Positions 54,003 to 62,612 of a DNA stretch of 64,000 nucleotides are shown here, piece after piece. The first letter of the stretch is position 1. Every line of letters starts with the position of its first letter. Origin of the DNA: VAZQ01 sp963725065 (lineage in GTDB: Bacteria > Pseudomonadota > Alphaproteobacteria > Rhizobiales > Xanthobacteraceae); contig CAVRXD010000023.1 in NCBI GenBank assembly GCA_963725065.1, forward strand, positions 1 through 64,000. Reading direction: 5' to 3'. The notes beneath the pieces are model-generated. The model made no database searches and was not told the DNA's origin. It saw nothing but the letters and a program-made list of their open reading frames with translations. The position numbers were made by a program, and so were the translations under genes.

Positions 54003-55190
54003 TCATGGCACCGCTGCCTCGGCGACCGGGCGGGTCGGCGCGCGCGTACCCTGCTCGCGCAGATACGGCATCACGTCCTTGGCGAACAGGCGCAGGTTCT
54101 TCTCGGTCAGGTCGGCGGGAAGAGTCGCGATCTGCAGCATGGCGATCAGGTTGCCGACACCGAGCTCGCGTGCATAGGCGGCGAGACGCTCGCGCACGGT
54201 CGCGGCGCTGCCGGCAACCACCATGCCGAGCTCGATGAGATTCTCCGCCGTCATCTCCATCATGCGGAAAGCGAACTTGCTTTCGAGCAGCGACTTGGTC
54301 GAAGCGATCGACGAATAGCCGGGCGGCATCCGCATCTCCAGCGGATAGTGCAGGAACTTGTTGAAGAACGCCTCGATATGGGGCTTGAGCTCGCGCCGGG
54401 CGATCTCGTCCGTCTCGGCGACATAGGTGGGTACCGCCCACCCCAGCTGCGACGGCTGCGATTCATAACCCTCGCGTTCCGCCACCTGGCGATAGAGATC
54501 GAACGCCTTCTTCGCCGATTTCACCGGGCTGAAGGTTTGGAGGTAGGTGTACTTGCGCTTGGCGGACGCGCACCATTCCACCGTCTCCGAGCTGCCCTGC
54601 GAAGGGATCCACACCGGCGGGTGCGGCTGCTGCAACGGCCGCGGCCAGAGATTGACGTAGTCGAACTGGTAATGGCGGCCGTGATAGCGGAACGGCCCCG
54701 TCTCGGTCCACGCCCGCAGGATCAGCTCGTGCGCCTCGTAGTAGCGTCCGTGCGAATGGGTCGGGTTGACGCCGCTGGCGAAATATTCGGTCCCGATGCC
54801 GCGCACGAAGCCGGTGATGATGCGTCCCCCGCTCATCTGGTCGAGCATGGCGAACTCTTCCGCCACCGCCACCGGATTGCTCACCAGCGGAAGCGCGCGA
54901 CCGAGGATCGCGATCTTCGCCTGCTTGGTCGATCGTGCCAGCGCGGCCGCGATCAGGTTGGGCGCGGGCATCAGCCCGTAGGCGGTCTGATGATGCTCGT
55001 TCACGCAGATGCCGTCGAAGCCGAGTTGATCGGCAAGCTCCAGCTCGCCGATATAGCGGGCATAGAGCTTTTGCCCGACTGCGGGATCGAAATAGGAATT
55101 GGGCAACGTGACCCACGCCGAATTGTGATGCTCGGTATAGCTGAGATCGAGATCCGCATAGGGCATGAGGTGGAAAAAGAACGTCTTCAT
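54003..55190 (-). CDS. LLM-class flavin-dependent oxidoreductase
   Basis: The 395-residue product is a luciferase-like monooxygenase: ELADQLGFDGICVNEHHQTA, ARSTKQAKIAILGRALPLVS, NPVAVAEEFAMLDQMSGGRI, and YEAHELILRAWTETGPFRYH. It uses reduced FMN and oxygen to oxidise an organic substrate. ATG 55190 has AAGGAG upstream and starts at the first barrel strand; the frame further upstream is shadow of the next gene. It overlaps the alpha/beta-hydrolase gene by four bases (ATGA), so the two products very likely act in one pathway. Confidence 0.88.
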   Translation of the reverse strand: MKTFFFHLMPYADLDLSYTEHHNSAWVTLPNSYFDPAVGQKLYARYIGELELADQLGFDGICVNEHHQTAYGLMPAPNLIAAALARSTKQAKIAILGRALPLVSNPVAVAEEFAMLDQMSGGRIITGFVRGIGTEYFASGVNPTHSHGRYYEAHELILRAWTETGPFRYHGRHYQFDYVNLWPRPLQQPHPPVWIPSQGSSETVEWCASAKRKYTYLQTFSPVKSAKKAFDLYRQVAEREGYESQPSQLGWAVPTYVAETDEIARRELKPHIEAFFNKFLHYPLEMRMPPGYSSIASTKSLLESKFAFRMMEMTAENLIELGMVVAGSAATVRERLAAYARELGVGNLIAMLQIATLPADLTEKNLRLFAKDVMPYLREQGTRAPTRPVAEAAVP

Positions 55191-55957
55191 CCCTGTGCTC
55201 CTTGAAAGAAGGGCGCGAGCCGCGCGCCGACTTCGTGCGCGCGCTCGATCGGCAGCGCGTGTCCGGACTTCGGCAGGGCGAGCAGCTCGGCGTTCCGGAT
55301 TTCGCGCTTGAACGGCTTGTGGCACGCGAACGGGACCACCTGATCGTCCTCGCCCCAGACCAGCAATGTTGGAACATCGATGCGGTGCAGCCAATAGGGC
55401 AATTGCGGATTGTGCATGCGCGGGTTCCAGCCGAGCCGCGCCAGCGCGGTGCGGTTCTGCAGCGCGATGTCGATGTCGAGCTTGGCCTGCGCCTGCTGCC
55501 ACTGCTGCGCCGGCTTGGGATCGTGGAATTGCCGGCGCGCGAACTCCTCCGTCGTCCAGGCGAAGATGTCGTCGAACATGGCTTCGCGGGTCTCGACGCC
55601 GGCGGGCGCGAGCAGCGCCAGCGATGCCAGCCGGGCCGTGCTGCGGATCGCGATCTCCGCCGCGATCCAGCCGCCGAGGCCGTGCCCCACGAGATGAACA
55701 TTGCGCAGGTCCAGCGCCTGCATCAGGTCGAGATAGAAGAACGCCACGTCGCCGACGCTCATCATCCAGTCCGGAACCTGCCCGCGTCCGAAACCCGGAT
55801 GCTCCGGCGCCAGCACGCGGTATCCGCCGCTGAGGCGGTCGAGCAGCGGATCCCATGCCGCGCCCGCGGCGCCGTGCAGGAACAGCACGGTCGCCCCGGC
55901 GCCGGCCTCGCGGTAGCCGAGCTTGGTGCCCGCGACGTCGATCACTGAATCTCGCAT
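55187..55957 (-). CDS. alpha/beta-hydrolase fold protein lacking the nucleophile Ser
   Basis: The 256-residue product has a standard fold: VLFLHGAAGAAWDPLLDRL, YRVLAPEHPGFGRG, the acid region VWGEDDQVVPFACH and the His in KSGHALPIERAHEV. The nucleophile elbow reads VGHGLGGWIAAE, with Gly where Ser (or Asp, Cys) is expected. Either it is catalytically dead, uses another residue, or works like cofactor-free dioxygenases and lyases of this fold. A strong GGGGGAGG ribosome-binding site precedes ATG 55957. It is coupled to the LLM gene by ATGA. Confidence 0.8.
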   Translation of the reverse strand: MRDSVIDVAGTKLGYREAGAGATVLFLHGAAGAAWDPLLDRLSGGYRVLAPEHPGFGRGQVPDWMMSVGDVAFFYLDLMQALDLRNVHLVGHGLGGWIAAEIAIRSTARLASLALLAPAGVETREAMFDDIFAWTTEEFARRQFHDPKPAQQWQQAQAKLDIDIALQNRTALARLGWNPRMHNPQLPYWLHRIDVPTLLVWGEDDQVVPFACHKPFKREIRNAELLALPKSGHALPIERAHEVGARLAPFFQGAQG

Positions 55958-56223
55958 CGGCCTCCCCCTGCGCAGTGCACATTAAGGCGCATTATCTTGT
56001 TCGCGCCAAATCTTATCTGCGCCAAATCGCACCGCCGGAACGCGCACCAGCGTCGCGAATATAGGGCACGTCGCCGCGTTCAAGTCTGCCGACCGGAAGT
56101 TGCTTCGTGTTGCCGAGCGGCGCGCGCAAGCGGTATCGTCGTCCCCTCGAACGGCATCGGGCGCGGGCGCAACAACGTCCGGACAAACAACAACGCCCAG
56201 CCACCAGCGAGCCCGGGGAGGCG

Positions 56224-57213
56224 ATGCAGCCGAACTCACATTGGGCCGCCATCATTGGCGTGGCCGTGCTGGCGACGCTGCCGGCGTCACCGGCGCGCGC
56301 GCAGGACTATCCCACGCGCACCGTCACCATCGTGGCACCATCGGCGCCGGGCGGCATGTACAGCATCCTTGCCCGGCTGATCGGCGGGAAGCTCGAGCGG
56401 CTGTACGGAAAATCGTTCGTGGTCGAGAACCGGCCCGGCGCGAGCTCGGTGACGGGCGCCGTCGCGGTGATGCGCGCGCCGCCTGACGGCTACACGCTCA
56501 TGGTCGCGACCAGCTCGACGCTCGCGACCAACGTCAGCTTGCACAAGAACCTGCCCTACGATCCGCTCACCGACTTCGTTCCGATCACGCTCATTGCGCT
56601 TTCCCCCGAAGTCTTGCTGATCAATGCGTCGCTTCCGGTCCGCTCGATCGCGGACCTGGTCAAGCTTGCGCGCACCACCCCGGGCGGCCTCTCCTTCGGC
56701 TCGGCCGGCCCGGGAACCGCGCAGCACCTCAATGGCGAATTGCTCAAGACCGCGCTGGGCGTCGAGATGCACCATATCCCGTACAAGGGCATCCAGCCCG
56801 CGCTCAACGACCTTGCCGGCGGTCACATCGCCCTGATGTCGGCACCCATTCCGGTCGCGTTGCCGCTGGTGCAAGGCGCAAGGGTGCGCATGCTCGGCGT
56901 CACCACGAAGGAACGAGTCGAGGCCATTCCCGACGTGCCGCCGCTCGCCGAAATCGGCGTGCCCGGCTACAACGCGCCGTCCTGGTTCATGCTGGTGGCG
57001 CCGGCCAAGACGCCCCGCGCGATCGTCGACAAGCTCCACGGCGACCTGGGCACGGTGCTGGACGAGGCCGACGTGCGCGAGGAATTCATCATGCGCCAGG
57101 GCCTCATTCCGGTGCGCTCGCCGCCGCCCGACGAGCTCAGGCGTTTCGTCGCCGGCGAGATCGTCCGCCTCGGCGACATCGTCAGGAAAACCGGGCTCGC
57201 GGGTTCGGAGTAG
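56224..57213 (+). CDS. Bug/TctC-family periplasmic solute receptor
   Basis: The 329-residue product has a signal peptide (cleavage near ARAQD) and the TctC motifs: YPTRTVTIVAPSAPGGMYSI, FVVENRPGASSVTGAVAVMR, PPDGYTLMVATSSTLATN and GSAGPGTAQHLNGELLK. It binds a carboxylate or similar ligand in the periplasm. GGGGAGGCG lies directly before ATG 56224. It is divergent from the hydrolase/LLM pair and followed at 69 bases by a related receptor, with which it shares many motifs; the pair probably arose by duplication. Confidence 0.9.
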   Translation: MQPNSHWAAIIGVAVLATLPASPARAQDYPTRTVTIVAPSAPGGMYSILARLIGGKLERLYGKSFVVENRPGASSVTGAVAVMRAPPDGYTLMVATSSTLATNVSLHKNLPYDPLTDFVPITLIALSPEVLLINASLPVRSIADLVKLARTTPGGLSFGSAGPGTAQHLNGELLKTALGVEMHHIPYKGIQPALNDLAGGHIALMSAPIPVALPLVQGARVRMLGVTTKERVEAIPDVPPLAEIGVPGYNAPSWFMLVAPAKTPRAIVDKLHGDLGTVLDEADVREEFIMRQGLIPVRSPPPDELRRFVAGEIVRLGDIVRKTGLAGSE

Positions 57214-57282
57214 GGATTTGATGTATAACGGCGCGACGATCTGTTCCCTTCGTGGGACGCAGGGCATTGAGGGACACTGACG

Positions 57283-58278
57283 ATGACATTGCTGCCGCGT
57301 AACGTTGCGCTGGTCCTGATGCTGAGCCTGGCCGCCTCCGGCGCCACGCAGCGCGCGGCGGCGCAATCGGCCGACTACCCCAACCGGCCGGTCAGCTTCA
57401 TCGTGCCGTTTGCGCCAGGTGGTGTCACCAGCCTGTTCGCCCGCATCCTCGGTCAAAAACTCGAGCAACGCCTCGGCAAGCCATTCGTGGTGGAGAACCG
57501 GCCGGGCGGCGGCGGGATCACAGCGGCGGCGGCGGTCGCCAATGCCACACCCGACGGCTACACCATCATGATGGCATCGAGCACGGTGCTGGCGATCAAC
57601 GTCACGGTGCGCAAGAGCCTGCCCTACGACCCCCGCACCGCGCTGACCCCGATCGCGCTGCTGGCACGCGTGCCGTTCGTGCTGGTGGTCAATCCCGAAT
57701 TGCCGATCCACTCGGTGGCCGACCTGGTCAAGCTGGCCAAGGAAAAGCCCGGACAGATCGCGTTCGGAACGCCCGGCCCCGGCACGTTCCATCATCTCAA
57801 TGCCGAAATGTTCAAGAGCATCTTCGGCCTCGACCTGGTGCACGTTCCCTACAAGGGTTCGGCGCCGGCGCTCAACGATCTGGTCGGCGGCCACATCCAG
57901 ATGATGTTCTGCGACGTGCCGCCGGCGATGTCGCTGATCCAGGCCGGGAAAATTCGCGCGCTCGGCGTCACCACCGCGCAGCGGGTGCCGGCGGTGGCGG
58001 ATATCCCGCCGCTCGCGGACGTCGGCGTTCCCGGCTACGACACCGCCTCGTGGCATACGGTCACCACCACGGGGAATGTTCCGGCGCCGATCGTCGACAA
58101 GCTCTACGCCAACATCCGCGACATCATGAGCGACGCCTCGGTGACGGAAGCGCTGGTCAAGGACGGCGCCATTCCGCAGGTGAGCCCGCCGCCGAAGGAG
58201 TTGAAAGGCTTCGTCGAGAGCGAGATCGTGCGTTGGGGCAAGGTCATCGATCAGGCCGGGCTCGCGGGCTCGGAATAG
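57283..58278 (+). CDS. Bug/TctC-family periplasmic solute receptor
   Basis: The 331-residue product has a signal peptide (cleavage near AAAQS) and all family motifs: YPNRPVSFIVPFAPGGVTSL, FVVENRPGGGGITAAAAVAN, TPDGYTIMMASSTVLAINVT and GTPGPGTFHHLNAEMFK. It is similar throughout to the receptor encoded just upstream, including the ending TGLAGSE/QAGLAGSE. Two paralogous receptors in a row suggest related ligands of the surrounding pathway. No tctA or tctB is close by. Confidence 0.9.
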   Translation: MTLLPRNVALVLMLSLAASGATQRAAAQSADYPNRPVSFIVPFAPGGVTSLFARILGQKLEQRLGKPFVVENRPGGGGITAAAAVANATPDGYTIMMASSTVLAINVTVRKSLPYDPRTALTPIALLARVPFVLVVNPELPIHSVADLVKLAKEKPGQIAFGTPGPGTFHHLNAEMFKSIFGLDLVHVPYKGSAPALNDLVGGHIQMMFCDVPPAMSLIQAGKIRALGVTTAQRVPAVADIPPLADVGVPGYDTASWHTVTTTGNVPAPIVDKLYANIRDIMSDASVTEALVKDGAIPQVSPPPKELKGFVESEIVRWGKVIDQAGLAGSE

Positions 58279-58303
58279 CGGCCGCCATCGGTCACAACGT
58301 TAG

Positions 58304-58342
58304 TCAAAAAGAAACGCGCCCGGCCCCAGCGGGCCGGACGCG
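58304..58342 (-). terminator. rho-independent terminator of the avidin-like gene
   Basis: On the minus strand CCGGCCC and GGGCCGG pair around a 4-base loop and extend by CGCG/CGCG, followed by TTTCTTTTTG. It lies 54 bases after the stop codon of the avidin-like gene. Confidence 0.7.
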
Positions 58343-58395
58343 CTCGCACTATGAGCTCTGGCGGAGCGCGCTGAACGAGCGCGCTCCAGGGTCGG

Positions 58396-58773
58396 TCAGA
58401 TGCGACGGAACGTATCCACGCCGCGCACCGTCCGGCCGCCGTAGGTCATGACCCACTTCACCACGACCGTGGTCGGGTTGATCATGCGGCCGCGCCAAAC
58501 CGTGGTCGCCCTGCAATCGGGCGACCAGGCCTTCCAGGTCTGGAAGCCGATGAGCGGGCCTCGGATGGCTCCGGCGGCGTCAAACACGGCGCCCGGGCAG
58601 GGCGGGCCGTAATTGATGAAAACGCCCCTGAAGTTTCCCGCAGGGTCAGTCGCCAGAACCTTCAGGAGCGAACCGTTCTGGTTCTGCCAGACCGACGGAA
58701 ACAGCGCGGGCTGTGCCCACGACGTTGCGACGGAGGCAACCAACAGAAAGAAAGCGGTTATGATGCGGTACAT
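58396..58773 (-). CDS. avidin-family (biotin-binding) secreted protein
   Basis: The 125-residue product has a signal peptide (MYRIITAFFLLVASVATSWA). The mature part of about 105 residues follows the avidin beta-barrel: first strand WQNQNGSLLKV (Trp29, Asn31, Ser35), GFQTWKAW, CRATTVWRGRM (Thr91, Trp93), VVVKWVMTY (Trp107) and GVDTF (Asp120) at the end. These correspond to biotin contacts of streptavidin (Asn23, Ser27, Trp79, Thr90, Trp92, Trp108, Asp128). Cys59 and Cys87 match the loop disulfide of rhizavidin-type dimers. The streptavidin Trp120 counterpart is absent, also as in dimeric avidins. GAGGGAAG precedes ATG 58773. Role: likely biotin sequestration outside the cell. Family call from motifs only. 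Confidence 0.75.
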   Translation of the reverse strand: MYRIITAFFLLVASVATSWAQPALFPSVWQNQNGSLLKVLATDPAGNFRGVFINYGPPCPGAVFDAAGAIRGPLIGFQTWKAWSPDCRATTVWRGRMINPTTVVVKWVMTYGGRTVRGVDTFRRI

Positions 58774-59091
58774 ATCTATCTTCCCTCGTCGTGGTGGTTC
58801 ATGGAGGTCGGGGTGGTGCCTGGATAATGGTTCTTGCCCCGCGGCAATGTCCAAAGCTCTCTACACCACATTTCTGCCTTTCTGCAACTATGGTAACTCG
58901 GTAAGGTTGAAGTGTTCAGTTCGCGGGGCAGCGCGGAAGGGCGAGTCACGTACCTCTGCCAAGTGGCTGGAATCGCTCCTCTGGCGAGCGGATGTGGTCA
59001 CCTGAGATTCCGATCCTGCACCATTATGCTGCTTCGGCCGATAACGACCAACGCCCACCGCTCTGCGGCCGGGATCGCGTGCCGTGGGCGG

Positions 59092-60315
59092 TCAGGGGAT
59101 TTTCTTCACCGGTTTGGGATCGAGCCCGAACACCTTCGCCGCGGTGCCGCCGAGGATATTGCGCCGGCCGGTCTCGCTCAGGAACGGCAGATCGTAGACC
59201 ACGCTCGGCAGATCGAAATCCCAATGCGGGTAGTCCGACGACCACATCAATTGGGTTTCGGCGTTGATCATCTTGAACGTCGCCTCGAGAATTGAGCGGT
59301 CGCGCGGCTTTTCCATCGGCTGCGAGGAATAGAACATCTCCCGCATGTATTCGCTGGGCTTGCGCTTGAGCGAGGGGCAATCCGACGTGCGCATCATGTA
59401 GGAGTGGTCGAGCCGCTGCATCAGGCAATAGGCCCAGGTGAGGCCGCTCTCGATCCACATCACCTTGAGCTTGGGAAAGCGCTCGGGCAGTCCGTTGACC
59501 ACCCAGTTGGTCATGTGGACCATGTTGAACCACATGAAGCCGAGCGCGTGCACCGAGATGAAACGGTTGGCCAGCGACAGCGACTGGTCGTTCCAATTGT
59601 ACGCCGCATGGAAGGCGATGGGTTTGCCCATCTCCTCGAGCAGCGCGTAGGTCTTGACGTAGGCGTTGTCGTGCACCGGCTTGTAGCGCGGCGAGGTCAC
59701 CATGAATCCGACCACGCCCTTCTTGTCGCCGAAATCCTTCACGGTCTTGTAGGCGGCGTCCGGATCGTTGAACGGAAGATAGAGCATCGAGATGATGCGC
59801 GGCTCGACGGCGAGAACACGCTCGCAGAGCCAGGCGTTGTAGGCCCGGCACATCGCCACCTCGACCTCGACCTGGGGATGCAGGCCGAGGAACAGCATCG
59901 GCGTCGGGAACAGACAGGAATAATCGACGCCCATGGCATCCATCCATTCCAGCGTCATGCCGACGTCGCGGTGATGGGGAGCGCCGAGCTTGTCGTGCCG
60001 GCGGATGTCGTGCCGGCGCAGCTCGTGGCGCGTGATGCGCCCGCCGATGTCCTGGTAGCCGATCTGGCCGCCGAGCATGGAGGCGCGGCCGCCGCGTTTC
60101 GCCAATTCCACCGCCTGGCGGCGGATCACCGGACTTTCGATGTATTCGAACACGTCCTTGTAGGATTCGCTTTCATAGTGGTGCGCGTCCACGTCGACGA
60201 TGAGAAAGTCCTGGTAATTGCGTTCGCGCGCCTGCTGGGACGCATGCTCGAGATGCTGCACGGTCGAGTAGTCTTCGGCGGCGAGCTTGCGGACTTCGCT
60301 GCGGACCATATCCAT
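59092..60315 (-). CDS. amidohydrolase family protein (amidohydrolase_2 type)
   Basis: The 407-residue product has the metal-dependent hydrolase pattern: DFLIVDVDAHHYESESYKDV (HxH-like start), IAFHAAYNWND, KVMWIESGLTWAYCLMQRLD and LMWSSDYPHWDFDLP with the last Asp ligand. This branch includes decarboxylases and hydrolases of aromatic acids (ACMSD-like). It acts in the cytoplasm on one zinc or manganese ion. ATG 60315 has AAGGAG upstream. The Rieske gene ends 16 bases before, on the same strand, so both are one transcription unit. Confidence 0.87.
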   Translation of the reverse strand: MDMVRSEVRKLAAEDYSTVQHLEHASQQARERNYQDFLIVDVDAHHYESESYKDVFEYIESPVIRRQAVELAKRGGRASMLGGQIGYQDIGGRITRHELRRHDIRRHDKLGAPHHRDVGMTLEWMDAMGVDYSCLFPTPMLFLGLHPQVEVEVAMCRAYNAWLCERVLAVEPRIISMLYLPFNDPDAAYKTVKDFGDKKGVVGFMVTSPRYKPVHDNAYVKTYALLEEMGKPIAFHAAYNWNDQSLSLANRFISVHALGFMWFNMVHMTNWVVNGLPERFPKLKVMWIESGLTWAYCLMQRLDHSYMMRTSDCPSLKRKPSEYMREMFYSSQPMEKPRDRSILEATFKMINAETQLMWSSDYPHWDFDLPSVVYDLPFLSETGRRNILGGTAAKVFGLDPKPVKKIP

Positions 60316-60331
60316 GAGAGCGCTCTCCTTC

Positions 60332-60694
60332 TCAAGCAACGACGAAGATGTCGTCTCCACGCCGGACCACGTCGAACTTCTTCAATCGCAGTCGCCGGTC
60401 ACCGACGCATTCGCCGGTTCTCAGCTCGAATTCATAGCCGTGCCACGGACAGACGAAATGCACGTCGTCCGAGAACGTCTGGCCCTGGTAGGTGCGGTCG
60501 GGCGCGATCACGTCGACCACACGGTTGATCATGAGCCCCTCGCATGCCGGACCGCCGGAATGGACGCAGTAGTTGCTGTAGGCGAAATAGTCGCCGTCCT
60601 TGTAGAACACGCCAATTTCGGCGCTTCCGGCAACGACGATCCGTCGATCCCCGTCCTGCATCTCGGACGCCTTGGCAACAAAGCATTCGGGCAT
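60332..60694 (-). CDS. Rieske-type [2Fe-2S] ferredoxin
   Basis: The 120-residue product is a stand-alone Rieske domain. The cluster ligands are in CVHSGGPACEG (Cys-x-His) and CPWHGYEFELRTGECVGD (Cys-x-x-His). Such proteins pass electrons to oxygenases. ATG 60694 follows GGGAGGGAG and gives a normal-length ferredoxin. The amidohydrolase gene follows at 16 bases. The pairing suggests that electron delivery and hydrolysis or decarboxylation belong to one pathway, perhaps of an aromatic compound; no oxygenase alpha subunit is in the window. Confidence 0.88.
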   Translation of the reverse strand: MPECFVAKASEMQDGDRRIVVAGSAEIGVFYKDGDYFAYSNYCVHSGGPACEGLMINRVVDVIAPDRTYQGQTFSDDVHFVCPWHGYEFELRTGECVGDRRLRLKKFDVVRRGDDIFVVA

Positions 60695-60887
60695 GGTTCG
60701 CTCCCTCCCGATCATCCTAGAGTGGAATTGCCTTCTGTTGAATTGCGATTTTGCGGAGCAGCCGCGCGCCGGATCCGAGGGCGGGCGGCGACGGATGTGG
60801 GATACGGATGTGAAGGGGGCGGGAGCGTAGCGGCCCGGATGTCGCGAATGCTCCATCCGGGCCACCGACGGGCCGTTACGCGGGTCG

Positions 60888-62609
60888 CTACAGCAGCGAT
60901 CCCGGGCTCTTCTTGTAGCGATTGGCGATCGCGTCGGCGCTCATATAGGCGAGCGCCTGGATCGTGAGCGTCGGATTGAAGCCGCTCATGCTGGGGAAGG
61001 TCGAGCTGCCAATGACGAAGAGGTTCGGAATATCCCAGCTCTGGCCGTAGCGGTTCACCACCGAGGTTTTCGGGTCGTTCCCCATCCGCGTGCCACCCTC
61101 GTGATGCGCGCCCGGTGCGCCGGCCGGGCTGACCGGCGCTCGCCAGACCTGGTGCGCACCCATGGCGCGTCCGATCTCCTCCATCTTCTTCTGCATGAAC
61201 TCGACGCGCGCGCGCTCGTTGGGACGCCGCCAGTCGTAGGTCACGCGTGGCGCCGGCAGGCCCCACGCATCTTGCACGTTCGGATCCAGGTCGATGGTCT
61301 GGTCGGCATAGGGCAGGTTCTCGGTCTGCGCCACCATGACGGCGTGGCGGGAGAAGTATGTCGCGAGGAAGTCGCGATACGCCGCCCCCCAGCGCGGCAC
61401 GCCGGGCGGCGTGGCGGTGGTGGTCAGTGCGATCGGGCCGCCCTGCAGATTGCCGGTGCCGATCGAGATCTGCGAGCCGCGGATGAAGCCCAAATCCTTG
61501 TGGTCGAAATTGTCCGCGTTGAAGTCATCGAGCGTATGCTTCTGCGCGCTCGGCCCCATATAGACGTTGAGGTGCCGGTCGTCGAAGCCGACGAACACGT
61601 TGGCCATCATGTGCGCCATCACGTGCTTGCCCAGGTGGCCGCTCGAATTGGCGAGACCGTTGGGGAACTTCTCTGTCTTCGACAGCAGCAGGAGACGGGT
61701 ATTGTCGTAGATGAACGTCGTCACGATGACCAGTTCGGCCTCGATCGCGTTGTCCGAGCCGTCAGGTCCCCAATAGGAGACGCCGGTCACCCGGCCGCTG
61801 TTGTCGCTGTTGATGCGATAGCAGGTGGCTCCGGTGAGGAGCTTGAAATTACCGGTGGCATCGGCCTCGGGCAGCTTGGTGACGAGGATCGACGACTTCG
61901 CGCCGACATGACAGCCGAAGGCTTGGCAGAAGCCGCAATAGGTGCAGCCCGGCCGGCCCTGATACGGCTGCGAGATGATGGCACGCGGGGTCGAGAACGG
62001 GTGATAGCCGAGCTTGCGCCCGGCGGCGTCGAACAGGATCTCGGCCTGGTCCTGAAGCAACGGCGGCAGCGGATATTCGCGACGGCGCGGTGCTTCGAAC
62101 ACGTTGCCGCCGTCGATCTTCCTGCCTTGCAGGTTGCCGGCCTTACCCGACACGCCGAGCTCGTATTCGGCGCGGTCGTAGAACGGCTCGAGATCGGCGT
62201 AGCTCAAAGGCCAGTCGGCGAGCGAGGAGTCCGTCGGAATCGCGGACGCGCCGTAGCGCTCGATGGTGTGCGAGCGCGCACGGAAATCGTCCTCGTGCAT
62301 GCGCCATGAGACGGCGCCGTAATGCACGGTGCCCCCGCCGGCCTGGTTGCCGTTGTTGAGCACCGGCATCGGGTTCGCGCGCGCATCCTTGTTCGGCCGC
62401 CAGGTCACGGGCTGGCGTTTGATGTTCGGGCGCAGATCCTGGCGCTGGAAGTAGCGCAACTCGTCATGCGGGTTGAAGTCCTGGGTGGTCAGGCGTGGGC
62501 CGCGCTCGAGCCCGATCACCTTCATGCCGGCTTTGCCGAGTTCGGCCGCGAGTATGCCGCCCGCCGCGCCGACCCCAATGATGACGACATCGGTCTTTTC
62601 GGTTGCCAT
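60888..62609 (-). CDS. GMC-family FAD oxidoreductase (gluconate/2-keto-type dehydrogenase large subunit)
   Basis: The 573-residue product starts with the FAD-binding motif VVIIGVGAAGGILAAELGKA and has GGGTVHYGAVSWRMHEDDFR, CTYCGFCQAFGCHVGAKSS (a Cys-rich stretch typical of the membrane-bound sugar/polyol dehydrogenases), GAHHEGGTRMG and the end FPSMSGFNPTLTIQALAYMS. It oxidises an alcohol or sugar acid and hands electrons to a cytochrome. It follows its probable small subunit (62613-63305) by 3 bases on the same strand, so both are co-translated. Confidence 0.9.
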   Translation of the reverse strand: MATEKTDVVIIGVGAAGGILAAELGKAGMKVIGLERGPRLTTQDFNPHDELRYFQRQDLRPNIKRQPVTWRPNKDARANPMPVLNNGNQAGGGTVHYGAVSWRMHEDDFRARSHTIERYGASAIPTDSSLADWPLSYADLEPFYDRAEYELGVSGKAGNLQGRKIDGGNVFEAPRRREYPLPPLLQDQAEILFDAAGRKLGYHPFSTPRAIISQPYQGRPGCTYCGFCQAFGCHVGAKSSILVTKLPEADATGNFKLLTGATCYRINSDNSGRVTGVSYWGPDGSDNAIEAELVIVTTFIYDNTRLLLLSKTEKFPNGLANSSGHLGKHVMAHMMANVFVGFDDRHLNVYMGPSAQKHTLDDFNADNFDHKDLGFIRGSQISIGTGNLQGGPIALTTTATPPGVPRWGAAYRDFLATYFSRHAVMVAQTENLPYADQTIDLDPNVQDAWGLPAPRVTYDWRRPNERARVEFMQKKMEEIGRAMGAHQVWRAPVSPAGAPGAHHEGGTRMGNDPKTSVVNRYGQSWDIPNLFVIGSSTFPSMSGFNPTLTIQALAYMSADAIANRYKKSPGSLL

Positions 62610-62612
62610 GGC

